A stretch of 64,000 nucleotides of DNA, taken from positions 434,001 to 498,000 of the forward strand of contig JBJEIY010000017.1 of assembly GCA_051877515.1 (NCBI GenBank), given 5' to 3'. The notes below the pieces were generated by a model. The model saw only the letters and a program-made list of their open reading frames with translations. It was not told the DNA's origin and ran no database searches. The first letter of the stretch is position 1; the number at the start of each line of letters is the position of its first letter. This DNA comes from XBB1006 sp051877515 (GTDB lineage Bacteria; Bacillota; Clostridia; Lachnospirales; Lachnospiraceae). This document shows, in pieces, positions 15,973 through 23,571 of the stretch. The position numbers and the translations under genes were made by a program.

Positions 15973-16856
15973 TATGCATCCATAAAGAATGTTGGCAGAT
16001 ATAATAAAGAAGCCAGTATTCCTGCTACAATTTTAAAGCAAATGTAAAATTTTTTATTAAGTCCTGCAGATTCCAGAGGACTGCTAACCTGTAGAAACCC
16101 ACAGATACCGCCGAATGCTGTGAATCCCAATCCAAGCATTCGCATCAGATGATAAGAAGCACAGGATTGGTTTAAAAATGCAACTCCACTGGTGGTTTCT
16201 AACAGACCTGCTAACAGGACGAGGATCATTTGATTTGAAATAAACTTCTGCAGCATGGTGCGAAGCAGGGAACAGACCAGCATATATCCGCCAATTTTAA
16301 CAAGAGTTTCGCTGCTTTTTATAATGGCATGATCCAGCATGATGATCAGGGACGGATTCTTTTGTTTTGGACCCGGATCATGTTGTGTGGTTAAAAAGGT
16401 TTGCTGTTTGTGTCCGATCATGATCGAAAGAGGAATAAAGAGGAGTAGGTGTGATGCATACAGGATAGCCAGAGTTTTGGTTACTTTCATGTCCAACATA
16501 GCAGTTGCAACATAGGAAACAAGAAAGACCGGACTAAACTGATTGAAAGCAGTTGCATACAGCTGTCCTTTTTCTTTGCTTAGTTCACCTCTTTGGACAC
16601 ATTCGGATACATAGTAACAGCCCAGGGGAAAGCCACAGGTGGTTCCTATGATGAAGCAAAGTATTTCTGAATGTATTCCGGTCATATTACATCCCAATAT
16701 GAAGTGGACTATCAATAAAGCCGGTAACAAGGCAGGCAGAACATTTTGATACCATAGCAGTAGTGTCTGTCGAACACAATCAGCCACCTGCTTAGGAAAT
16801 AGGATTGTAAATAAAAGAAAAAATAGTGCAGTTATCAGGGTGAATTTTCTACTCAT
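15969..16856 (-). CDS. ylbJ: Sporulation integral membrane protein YlbJ-like
   Basis: A 295-residue polytopic membrane protein with about eight hydrophobic segments. It resembles YlbJ, a sporulation protein related to the nucleoside-recognition (Gate) domain family and needed for spore cortex formation. Diagnostic stretches include WYQNVLPALLPALLIV, IGTTCGFPLGCYYVSE and LLETTSGVAFLNQS. In B. subtilis ylbJ lies next to ylbH (rsmD) and ylbI (coaD), and here it sits beside the same genes but inverted. The stop codon shares bases with that of the coiled-coil gene. It is divergent from an M23 peptidase gene with an 81-bp gap containing an inverted repeat. Confidence 0.85.
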   Translation of the reverse strand: MSRKFTLITALFFLLFTILFPKQVADCVRQTLLLWYQNVLPALLPALLIVHFILGCNMTGIHSEILCFIIGTTCGFPLGCYYVSECVQRGELSKEKGQLYATAFNQFSPVFLVSYVATAMLDMKVTKTLAILYASHLLLFIPLSIMIGHKQQTFLTTQHDPGPKQKNPSLIIMLDHAIIKSSETLVKIGGYMLVCSLLRTMLQKFISNQMILVLLAGLLETTSGVAFLNQSCASYHLMRMLGLGFTAFGGICGFLQVSSPLESAGLNKKFYICFKIVAGILASLLYLPTFFMDAY

Positions 16857-16890
16857 ACCTTAATATATTTATTTCAAGTCTGAAAATATG

Positions 16891-16909
16891 CCATTGGATA
16901 AGACAATGG
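16891..16909. repeat. Inverted repeat between ylbJ and the M23 peptidase gene
   Basis: CCATTG (16891-16896) and CAATGG (16904-16909) form a perfect 6-bp inverted repeat with a 7-base spacer, in the middle of the 81-bp divergent intergenic region. It could be an operator or a small RNA hairpin. Confidence 0.4.
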
Positions 16910-16937
16910 ATGTTTTGCGAAAAGAGAGTAGAATGAA

Positions 16938-17564
16938 TTGAAGAAGATTCGGTACTGTATTTTACTATTCACGATAGTATGGATCAGCTTTTTAAATGTC
17001 TGGTTTATGCATATACTTGAGTTATCCATTACTGAACCGAAAAGAAGCAGAAAACTGGATGCCGTATCATTGGAACTTCATGTGTTTCCGATACCGACAT
17101 CCAGTTTGCATAAGCAATACAAAATATACTATGAAGATAGTTTTCATGCCAGGCGTAGTTTTGGAGGAGAGCGTGTTCATGAAGGATGTGATCTGATCGC
17201 TTCTACGCAACAACGTGACCTTTATCCTGTATTATCAATGACCGATGGAGTAGTCAGTAATATCGGATATTTGAAATTGGGAGGATATCGTATCGGTATT
17301 ACATCCAAATCCGGTCATTATTATTACTACGCACACTTGGCTTCCTATGCCAATGCATTTTCCATCGGTCAAAAAATATGTGCAGGAGAAATACTTGGTT
17401 TTATGGGTGATTCAGGATATGGTGTTGAGCCCGGAACTGTGGGGCAGATGCCGGTCCACCTGCATGTTGGCATATATTCCGTAACAAAGCATGGAATGAA
17501 AGCAATCAATCCCTATCCATATTTATTAGAGCTAGAGGACAAAAAAATTGAATTATCGTATTGA
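16938..17564 (+). CDS. M23 family metallopeptidase, membrane-anchored
   Basis: A 208-residue LytM/M23 zinc endopeptidase-like protein with an N-terminal signal anchor (about residues 5-30), placing the catalytic domain outside the membrane or in the forespore-engulfed space. The first zinc motif is HEGCD (H-x3-D), within GGERVHEGCDL, and the second is HLHVG (H-x-H). Both ligand sets are complete, so it may be active. The start is a TTG at 17 kb's left edge (16938), chosen because the hydrophobic anchor begins there; the ribosome-binding site is weak. It is divergent from ylbJ, so a sporulation role is possible but inferred. The following gene overlaps its 3' end by 17 bp. Confidence 0.85.
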   Translation: MKKIRYCILLFTIVWISFLNVWFMHILELSITEPKRSRKLDAVSLELHVFPIPTSSLHKQYKIYYEDSFHARRSFGGERVHEGCDLIASTQQRDLYPVLSMTDGVVSNIGYLKLGGYRIGITSKSGHYYYYAHLASYANAFSIGQKICAGEILGFMGDSGYGVEPGTVGQMPVHLHVGIYSVTKHGMKAINPYPYLLELEDKKIELSY

Positions 17565-18255
17565 CAAGTATTTAAGTATGGCACTGGCGATAACACGACA
17601 GGAAGCCAAAGAAGTCATTCGAAGAAACGAAGTCCGTGTGAACGGTGAACTAATCCGGAAACCGGATCATAAAATTGACTCTGACAAGGATAAAGTTCTT
17701 TATCGAAATGAAAAAGTAGTCTATGAGCCTTATGTATATTATATGTTGAATAAGCCTCAGGGTGTAGTCAGTGCCACGAAGGATAATGTATATCCTACGG
17801 TACTGGATTTGATCAAAGATGAAGTACACCATGATCTGTTTCCTGTTGGGCGTCTTGATGTGGATACGGAGGGTCTTCTGATCATTACAAATGACGGGAA
17901 GCTGGGCCATAATCTTACTTCACCTGCAAAGCATGTTAACAAGGTTTATGAAGTTAAAGTGGACGGAGCGCTTAACCGGGAACATATTGACCAGATGAAA
18001 GAAGGACTTGATATTGGTGACAGTAAACCAACTTTACCGGCCTGTTTAGAGATTATAAACAGCTCAGACAAACAAAGCCATGCATTGATCACCATACAGG
18101 AAGGACGCTATCATCAGGTAAAACGCATGTTTCAGGCAATGGGCCTTCATGTTGTTTATTTAAAACGCCTTCAAGTGGGAAATCTTATCTTGGATGAGAC
18201 ATTATCCCCGGGTAGTTATCGCAAATTATCGAAAGTTGAGGTTGAAAATATATGA
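17548..18255 (+). CDS. Pseudouridine synthase, RsuA/RluB family
   Basis: A 235-residue RsuA-type enzyme that isomerises a uridine in 16S or 23S rRNA; the exact site cannot be read from sequence. An N-terminal S4 RNA-binding domain (RIDKYLSMALAITRQEAKEVI, then EVRVNGELI) precedes the catalytic domain with the active aspartate in GRLDVDTEGLLIITNDG (about residues 100-116). KTYEV-like and GRYHQVKRMF motifs are also present. The TTG start at 17548 overlaps the M23 gene and follows AGAGG by about ten bases. It overlaps the HAD gene by 4 bp. Confidence 0.92.
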   Translation: MNYRIDKYLSMALAITRQEAKEVIRRNEVRVNGELIRKPDHKIDSDKDKVLYRNEKVVYEPYVYYMLNKPQGVVSATKDNVYPTVLDLIKDEVHHDLFPVGRLDVDTEGLLIITNDGKLGHNLTSPAKHVNKVYEVKVDGALNREHIDQMKEGLDIGDSKPTLPACLEIINSSDKQSHALITIQEGRYHQVKRMFQAMGLHVVYLKRLQVGNLILDETLSPGSYRKLSKVEVENI

Positions 18256-18896
18256 ATCCGGAATACGAAGCCATCATTTTTGATATGGACGGTACACTAA
18301 TTGATTCCATGTGGGTATGGACCAAACTGGATCAGAAGTTTTTTGAAGAACGAAATATGAGCATGCCGGATACGCTGGCAAAAGACATTGAAGGATTAAG
18401 CATGCAGGAAACGGCAGAGTATTTTATCCGTACATTTCATCTTGATTATGAGATACAGGAACTGATGCAGATCTGGAATGAAATGGCTTCCTGGGAATAC
18501 GCCAATGAAGTACCATACAAAAAAGGTGCCTTCCGTTTTTTGAAGCAGGTCAAAAAGCTGGGTATAAAAACAGGTATTGCAACCAGTAACAGTAGAGAAC
18601 TGGTAGAAATGGCGGATAAAAGGTTACACTTCATGTCTTATATTGATGTTCTTGTAACGACCAATGAAGTACCCAATGGGAAGCCAGCACCGGATATCTA
18701 TTTAAAAGTTGCCAAAGCTCTTCAGGTAGATCCGGAAAAATGTCTTGTGTTTGAAGATATTCCCAGTGGTATTCTGGCAGGGAAAAATGCCGGGATGGCT
18801 ACTTGTGCCGTTCAGGATGATTTTTCCGCCCATCTGGAAGAGGAAAAACGTCATCTGGCAGACTATTTTATAGATTCTTTTCAGGATATTTTATAA
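18252..18896 (+). CDS. HAD family hydrolase (phosphatase, beta-phosphoglucomutase-like)
   Basis: A 214-residue haloacid-dehalogenase superfamily phosphatase. Motif I is FDMDGTLIDS with both catalytic aspartates, motif II is in IATSNSR, the motif III lysine is in NGKPAPDIY, and motif IV is VFEDIPSGILAGKNAGM. The helical cap between motifs I and II marks subfamily I, typical of small-molecule or sugar-phosphate phosphatases. The substrate is not predictable. It overlaps the preceding pseudouridine synthase (ATGA), suggesting co-translation without a known functional link. Confidence 0.9.
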   Translation: MNPEYEAIIFDMDGTLIDSMWVWTKLDQKFFEERNMSMPDTLAKDIEGLSMQETAEYFIRTFHLDYEIQELMQIWNEMASWEYANEVPYKKGAFRFLKQVKKLGIKTGIATSNSRELVEMADKRLHFMSYIDVLVTTNEVPNGKPAPDIYLKVAKALQVDPEKCLVFEDIPSGILAGKNAGMATCAVQDDFSAHLEEEKRHLADYFIDSFQDIL

Positions 18897-18920
18897 ATTA
18901 TTAAGTAAGCAGGAACACTT

Positions 18921-20819
18921 ATGGAACATGAATTTTTACCAGTTTCAAAAAAAGATATGGAAAGCCGGGGGATTTCCCAACTGGATTTTGTATATGTGAT
19001 CGGTGATGCTTATGTGGACCATCCAAGTTTTGGCCATGCCATTATCAGCCGGATCCTTGAAAGACATGGTTACACCGTTGGTATCATTTCCCAGCCGGAT
19101 TGGACAGATGAAAACAGTATTACTGTTTTGGGGCAGCCTCGACTGGCATTTCTGATTTCAGCCGGTAATATGGATTCCTGCGTGAATCATTACAGTGTTT
19201 CAAAAAAAAGACGCAGTGAAGATCTTTATACTCCGGGAGGAGTCACCGGAAAACGACCGGATTATGCAACCATTGTATATGGAAACCTGATTCGTAAAAA
19301 ATATAAGTATACCCCCATTTTGATTGGCGGAATTGAAGCAAGTCTTAGAAGATTAGGACATTATGATTACTGGTCCAATAAAGTGAAACGTTCTATCCTG
19401 CTGGATAGCTGTGCCGATCTTCTTTTGTATGGCATGGGAGAAAAGAGTATTGTGGAAGTGGCCGATGCACTAGACAGCGGCATTCTGGTTTCTGATCTGA
19501 CTTTTATCCGCGGAACCGTGTTTAAGACCAAACAGGAAGATCTTATCAGTAATGCACAAATGCTGCCTTCCTTTGATGCAATAAAAGAAGATAAGAAAAA
19601 GTATGCGGAAAGCTTCTATATCCAATACTGTAATGCAGACCCTTTTCATGGAAAACAGCTTTGCGAGCAGTATGAGGAGCATCTTTATGTGGTGCAAAAT
19701 CCACCCTGCGAACCTTTAACGCAGTTAGAAATGGATGACGTCTATGCATTACCTTATTGTAAAGCCTATCATCCCAGTTATGAAAAACAGGGCGGAGTTC
19801 CGGCATTGAAAGAAGTTCAGTTTTCACTGATCAGTAATCGTGGATGTTTTGGAGGATGTAATTTTTGCGCTTTAACTTTTCATCAGGGCAGGATCATTCA
19901 AAGCCGTTCTCATGAATCTATTGTTGCGGAAGCAGAGGAAATGACAAAGGATCCGGCTTTCAAAGGTTATATTCATGATGTAGGCGGGCCAACTGCGAAT
20001 TTCAGACAGCCGGCCTGTTCCAAACAGCTTAGCAAAGGTGCCTGTTCCAACAGGCAGTGTCTGTTTCCGGAACCTTGTAAAAACCTTACCGTGGATCATT
20101 CCGATTATCTTGCCTTACTACGAAAGATCAGGGCATTACCGGGTGTGAAGAAAGTATTTATCCGTTCCGGCATCCGGTTTGATTATGTTATGTATGATAA
20201 AGATGATACTTTCCTGAAGGAGTTGTGTCAGTATCATATATCCGGTCAGTTAAAGGTTGCACCTGAGCATATCAGTGATCCCGTATTAGCCATGCTGGGT
20301 AAACCAAAGCATAGTGTATATACAAGATTTTGTCAGAAGTATGAACAGATGAATAAAGCCCTTCATAAGGACCAGTATCTTGTTCCGTACCTGATGTCTT
20401 CGCATCCCGGTTCTACCTTAGAAGATGCCATTAAACTGGCTGAATACTTGCGTGATCATCATCTTTCCCCAAAACAGGTGCAGGATTTCTATCCTACACC
20501 TTCCACCATATCTACCTGTATGTATTATACCGGGTTAGATCCCCGTACGATGAAGCCGGTTTATGTTGCAACAAATCCACATGAAAAGGCTATGCAGCGT
20601 GCTCTGATCCAGTTTCGGGATCCAAAGAATTATGAGCTTGTAAAAGAGGCTCTTTATAAATGTGGACGGGAAGATCTGATCGGATTTGGTCCAAAATGCC
20701 TTATTCCACCAAGAAAGGTAGAGAAAAAAGCCCATGAAAGAGATAAACATCACAAAACAAGAGGCAGGAACAAGTCTTCTAAAAGTTCTAAACAAATACC
20801 TAAAGGCCGCACCAAATAG
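18921..20819 (+). CDS. YgiQ family radical SAM protein
   Basis: A 632-residue radical-SAM protein of the YgiQ (UPF0313) family, whose function is not known. The 4Fe-4S motif CxxxCxxC is in GCFGGCNFCAL (about residues 311-321). The N-terminal region includes the family segments PSFGHAIISRILE and GGIEASLRRLGHYDYW. The C-terminus is strongly basic and Ser/Lys-rich (RGRNKSSKSSK), as in relatives. That tail is encoded in a region that also encodes the start of the next gene in another frame (an 86-bp overlap). Confidence 0.92.
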   Translation: MEHEFLPVSKKDMESRGISQLDFVYVIGDAYVDHPSFGHAIISRILERHGYTVGIISQPDWTDENSITVLGQPRLAFLISAGNMDSCVNHYSVSKKRRSEDLYTPGGVTGKRPDYATIVYGNLIRKKYKYTPILIGGIEASLRRLGHYDYWSNKVKRSILLDSCADLLLYGMGEKSIVEVADALDSGILVSDLTFIRGTVFKTKQEDLISNAQMLPSFDAIKEDKKKYAESFYIQYCNADPFHGKQLCEQYEEHLYVVQNPPCEPLTQLEMDDVYALPYCKAYHPSYEKQGGVPALKEVQFSLISNRGCFGGCNFCALTFHQGRIIQSRSHESIVAEAEEMTKDPAFKGYIHDVGGPTANFRQPACSKQLSKGACSNRQCLFPEPCKNLTVDHSDYLALLRKIRALPGVKKVFIRSGIRFDYVMYDKDDTFLKELCQYHISGQLKVAPEHISDPVLAMLGKPKHSVYTRFCQKYEQMNKALHKDQYLVPYLMSSHPGSTLEDAIKLAEYLRDHHLSPKQVQDFYPTPSTISTCMYYTGLDPRTMKPVYVATNPHEKAMQRALIQFRDPKNYELVKEALYKCGREDLIGFGPKCLIPPRKVEKKAHERDKHHKTRGRNKSSKSSKQIPKGRTK

Positions 20820-21732
20820 TTTTTTGTATAAAATGCTTCGTAAGAAGAATATTACCTTAAACGGAAAAAAAGCAACCGGAAAAGAAAAAATCTCAGAAGG
20901 AGATGTGATCCGCCTCTTTTTTTCAGAGGAAACGTATCGTAAGTTTTCCGGGGAACCGGAAGAACTACAGCGGGAAGAAGACAACTTTTCTTTGTTGGAA
21001 AGGCTCGCCGAAGAAAAAGCCTATGAAGTGCTACCGGTTTTGTACGAAAATGAAGATATTCTCATTGCTGATAAACCAAAAAATCTTTTGTCCCAGAAAG
21101 CATCGGAATCAGACATTTCCGCTAACGAATTGTTCCTGGCTTATCTGATCAGTAAAGGTGAAGTGACAAAAGACAGCTACCGGATCATGAAACCTTCGGT
21201 GGCCAATCGGTTAGACCGGAATACGACAGGTCTTTTATTGTGTGGTAAAACCATGAAAGGGCTTCAGGAGCTTTCCGGTGCATTAAAAGATCGCACTGTT
21301 AAAAAGTATTATATCTGCCTTGTTAAGGGGCAGATCGATCATGCAATGGAAGTAGAAGGGTATTTGTTAAAAGATGAAAATACGAATACGGTAACCATTA
21401 CCAAAAATCCGCAAAATAACAGCCAGTATATTAAAACCAGCTATGAGCCTTTGTCACATGGCGGAAATATCACCCGGCTTCGGGTTCACCTTGTAACCGG
21501 GCGGAGTCATCAGATCCGGGCGCATCTTGCGTATTTGGGACACCCTATCTTAGGAGACAGGAAATATGGTGACAGTGCTTTAAACCAAAAACTGTTTCAA
21601 AAATATGGTGTTGATTCCCAACTTTTACATGCTTATGAAATGATATTTGATACAGGATTTGATATTCTTTCACCAATTCCTGATATTTTTGATATGATAG
21701 AAGGAGATCATAATGCCAACCTGGAATTCTAG
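20734..21732 (+). CDS. Pseudouridine synthase, RluA family (RluC-like)
   Basis: A 332-residue RluA-family enzyme modifying uridines in 23S rRNA or tRNA. The S4-type N-terminus (MKEINITKQEAGTSLLKVLNKYL, then KKNITLNGKKA) argues that the ATG at 20734 is the true start, although this overlaps the YgiQ gene by 86 bp. The catalytic aspartate is in VANRLDRNTTGLL (about residues 155-167), and the RTHQIR-equivalent is GRSHQIRAHL. It overlaps recU by 20 bp. Confidence 0.92.
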   Translation: MKEINITKQEAGTSLLKVLNKYLKAAPNSFLYKMLRKKNITLNGKKATGKEKISEGDVIRLFFSEETYRKFSGEPEELQREEDNFSLLERLAEEKAYEVLPVLYENEDILIADKPKNLLSQKASESDISANELFLAYLISKGEVTKDSYRIMKPSVANRLDRNTTGLLLCGKTMKGLQELSGALKDRTVKKYYICLVKGQIDHAMEVEGYLLKDENTNTVTITKNPQNNSQYIKTSYEPLSHGGNITRLRVHLVTGRSHQIRAHLAYLGHPILGDRKYGDSALNQKLFQKYGVDSQLLHAYEMIFDTGFDILSPIPDIFDMIEGDHNANLEF

Positions 21733-22255
21733 AGGATTGCGTGGCTCAACTCTGGAAGAGCTGATCAACCGCACCAACGAGAAGTATCTGGCTGCGCATC
21801 TTGCGCTAATCCAGAAAATACCTACACCCATTACTCCCATCACGATTGACAAAAAAACCAGACATATTACGCTGGCTTATTTTGAGCAGAAGAGTACGGT
21901 GGATTATATTGGTGCTGTGCAGGGGATACCGGTGTGTTTTGATGCCAAAGAATGTCATACGGACACTTTTCCCCTTCAAAATATCCATGAGCATCAGATT
22001 GCTTTTATGGAAGAATTTGAAAAGCAGGGAGGAATCGCATTTTTCCTGTTATATTATACACAAAGAGATTGTTTTTATTATCTCCGTTTCTCTGAGTTTT
22101 TGAAGTTTTACAACAGAAAACAACAAGGGGGACGAAAAAGCTTTCGTTACGAAGAATTGGAGGACGCCTATTTTTTCACTTCCGGTAACGGAGTATTGGT
22201 TCCCTATCTTGAAAGATTAGCAGTTGATTATGAGAACAGACAGAAAGAAGGTTAA
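21713..22255 (+). CDS. recU: Holliday junction resolvase RecU
   Basis: A 180-residue RecU-family endonuclease that resolves Holliday junctions in Firmicutes, in place of RuvC. Recognisable elements are the N-terminal WNSRGLRGSTLEELIN, the metal-binding region KSTVDYIGAVQGIPVCFDAKEC (catalytic Asp and Glu-x-Lys equivalent) and HEHQIAFMEEFEKQGGIAFFLL. AGAAGGAG precedes the ATG within the end of the pseudouridine synthase gene. In Bacillus recU pairs with the PBP1 gene ponA; here it is next to a HisIE-like gene instead. Confidence 0.92.
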   Translation: MPTWNSRGLRGSTLEELINRTNEKYLAAHLALIQKIPTPITPITIDKKTRHITLAYFEQKSTVDYIGAVQGIPVCFDAKECHTDTFPLQNIHEHQIAFMEEFEKQGGIAFFLLYYTQRDCFYYLRFSEFLKFYNRKQQGGRKSFRYEELEDAYFFTSGNGVLVPYLERLAVDYENRQKEG

Positions 22256-22258
22256 TGG

Positions 22259-23557
22259 ATGAATAAATCTGTACCGGAAAGAAAACATCTTATGGCTACG
22301 ATTTACCTGAAAAATGGTATTGCCATGAAAAACAGGGATTGTAATGAATCCTTAGGTCAGGCTGAGGAAATTGCCAGAATCTACAATGACAGTGGAATTG
22401 ATAAGATCTTATTGTGGGATGTTTCCGAAACAAAAGAAGAGCATAATAACACATTAAAGGTTATACGGGAAATTAACCGGGTGCTTGAGATTTCTTCTTA
22501 TGCATACGGATGGAGCAGTTCCATTCGCGATATCAGGGAATATTTATTTGCAGGTTGTGAAAGAGTGATCCTGTGCAGTTCAGACCCGGAACTTCCCAAC
22601 ATGATTGAGGAATGCCAGAAACGTTTTCGCAACGACCGTCTGAGTCTGGCGCTTGATGATGTGGATATTCTTTTTAAAAAGAGAACTGAAATCGAAGAGT
22701 ATTATCATGATGTTTATGTTTTTAAACAGGAAATTCTGGAATCCGTTGTAAATATGACAGAACTTCCTTTTTACGCAATGATAGATTCCATGGATCTTAC
22801 AAAGTATCTTGAAATTCTGGAATTACCTGCCTGTATCGGTATTGGCGGTCCGCTTTTAAATGACAAGAATACCGATATCATGACTTTAAAACATACGCTG
22901 TTTTCCAAGGGTGTCCCAGTTATTATCAACGATTCCAATATGGAATGGTCAGAGTTTAAACTGGATGCAGATGGTTTGATCGCAGTTGTGGCACAGGATT
23001 ATGCCACAAAAGAAGTGCTGAACTATGGTTATATGAACGAAGAAGCCTTTCTTGCAACCATGGAAAAAGGGAAAATGCATTACTATGACAAGCAAACCGG
23101 CTCTGTTAGTATGCATGGAACAGGAACAGAACAGTTTCAGTATTTGAAGTCCCTTTCAGTGGACTGTCACAAACAGGCCATCCTCGCTAAGGTATCCCAG
23201 ATCGGCGTAGCCTGTCATACAGGTAACTACAGTTGTTTCTATACGGAAATCATGAAAAAGGATTATACGGAAAAGAACACCGTTAAAATCCTGGAAAATA
23301 TTTATAACGTGATCGAAAACAGAAAAAAATACCCCCGGGAAGGTTCCTTTACCAATTTTCTTCTGGACAAAGGAATAAATGAGATTGCGCGAAAAATCCA
23401 GTCAGAAGCAACGGAATTGATCCTGTCCGCAAAAGACCAGGATGTAGAGGCCCTTCGGGCAGAATTGTCAGATCTGATTTATTTTATGATGGTATTAATG
23501 AGTGAGAACAATATTACCTGGGATGATGTGATCAATGAAATGGCCCAGCGACAATAA
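22259..23557 (+). CDS. HisA/F-like - HisI - HisE fusion with altered active-site motifs
   Basis: A 432-residue protein with three segments: a HisA/HisF-like barrel (about 10-235), a phosphoribosyl-AMP cyclohydrolase-like HisI domain (about 236-335) and a HisE-like MazG-fold domain (about 345-430). This fusion is known from Clostridia histidine pathways. The zinc cysteines of HisI are kept (C303, C319, C326, in VDC, ACHTG and SCFY). The usual metal site DCDxD reads D-C-H-K-Q (302-306), and the usual KGETSG loop reads H-G-T-G-T-E (286-291). In HisE the GEExxE motif reads Q-S-E-A-T-E (381-386). The frame is open throughout, so it is not an obvious pseudogene. It is not among other his genes. It may be a repurposed or inactive paralogue; normal HisIE activity is doubtful. 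Confidence 0.8.
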   Translation: MNKSVPERKHLMATIYLKNGIAMKNRDCNESLGQAEEIARIYNDSGIDKILLWDVSETKEEHNNTLKVIREINRVLEISSYAYGWSSSIRDIREYLFAGCERVILCSSDPELPNMIEECQKRFRNDRLSLALDDVDILFKKRTEIEEYYHDVYVFKQEILESVVNMTELPFYAMIDSMDLTKYLEILELPACIGIGGPLLNDKNTDIMTLKHTLFSKGVPVIINDSNMEWSEFKLDADGLIAVVAQDYATKEVLNYGYMNEEAFLATMEKGKMHYYDKQTGSVSMHGTGTEQFQYLKSLSVDCHKQAILAKVSQIGVACHTGNYSCFYTEIMKKDYTEKNTVKILENIYNVIENRKKYPREGSFTNFLLDKGINEIARKIQSEATELILSAKDQDVEALRAELSDLIYFMMVLMSENNITWDDVINEMAQRQ

Positions 23558-23571
23558 CCTTAGGAGTTAAC

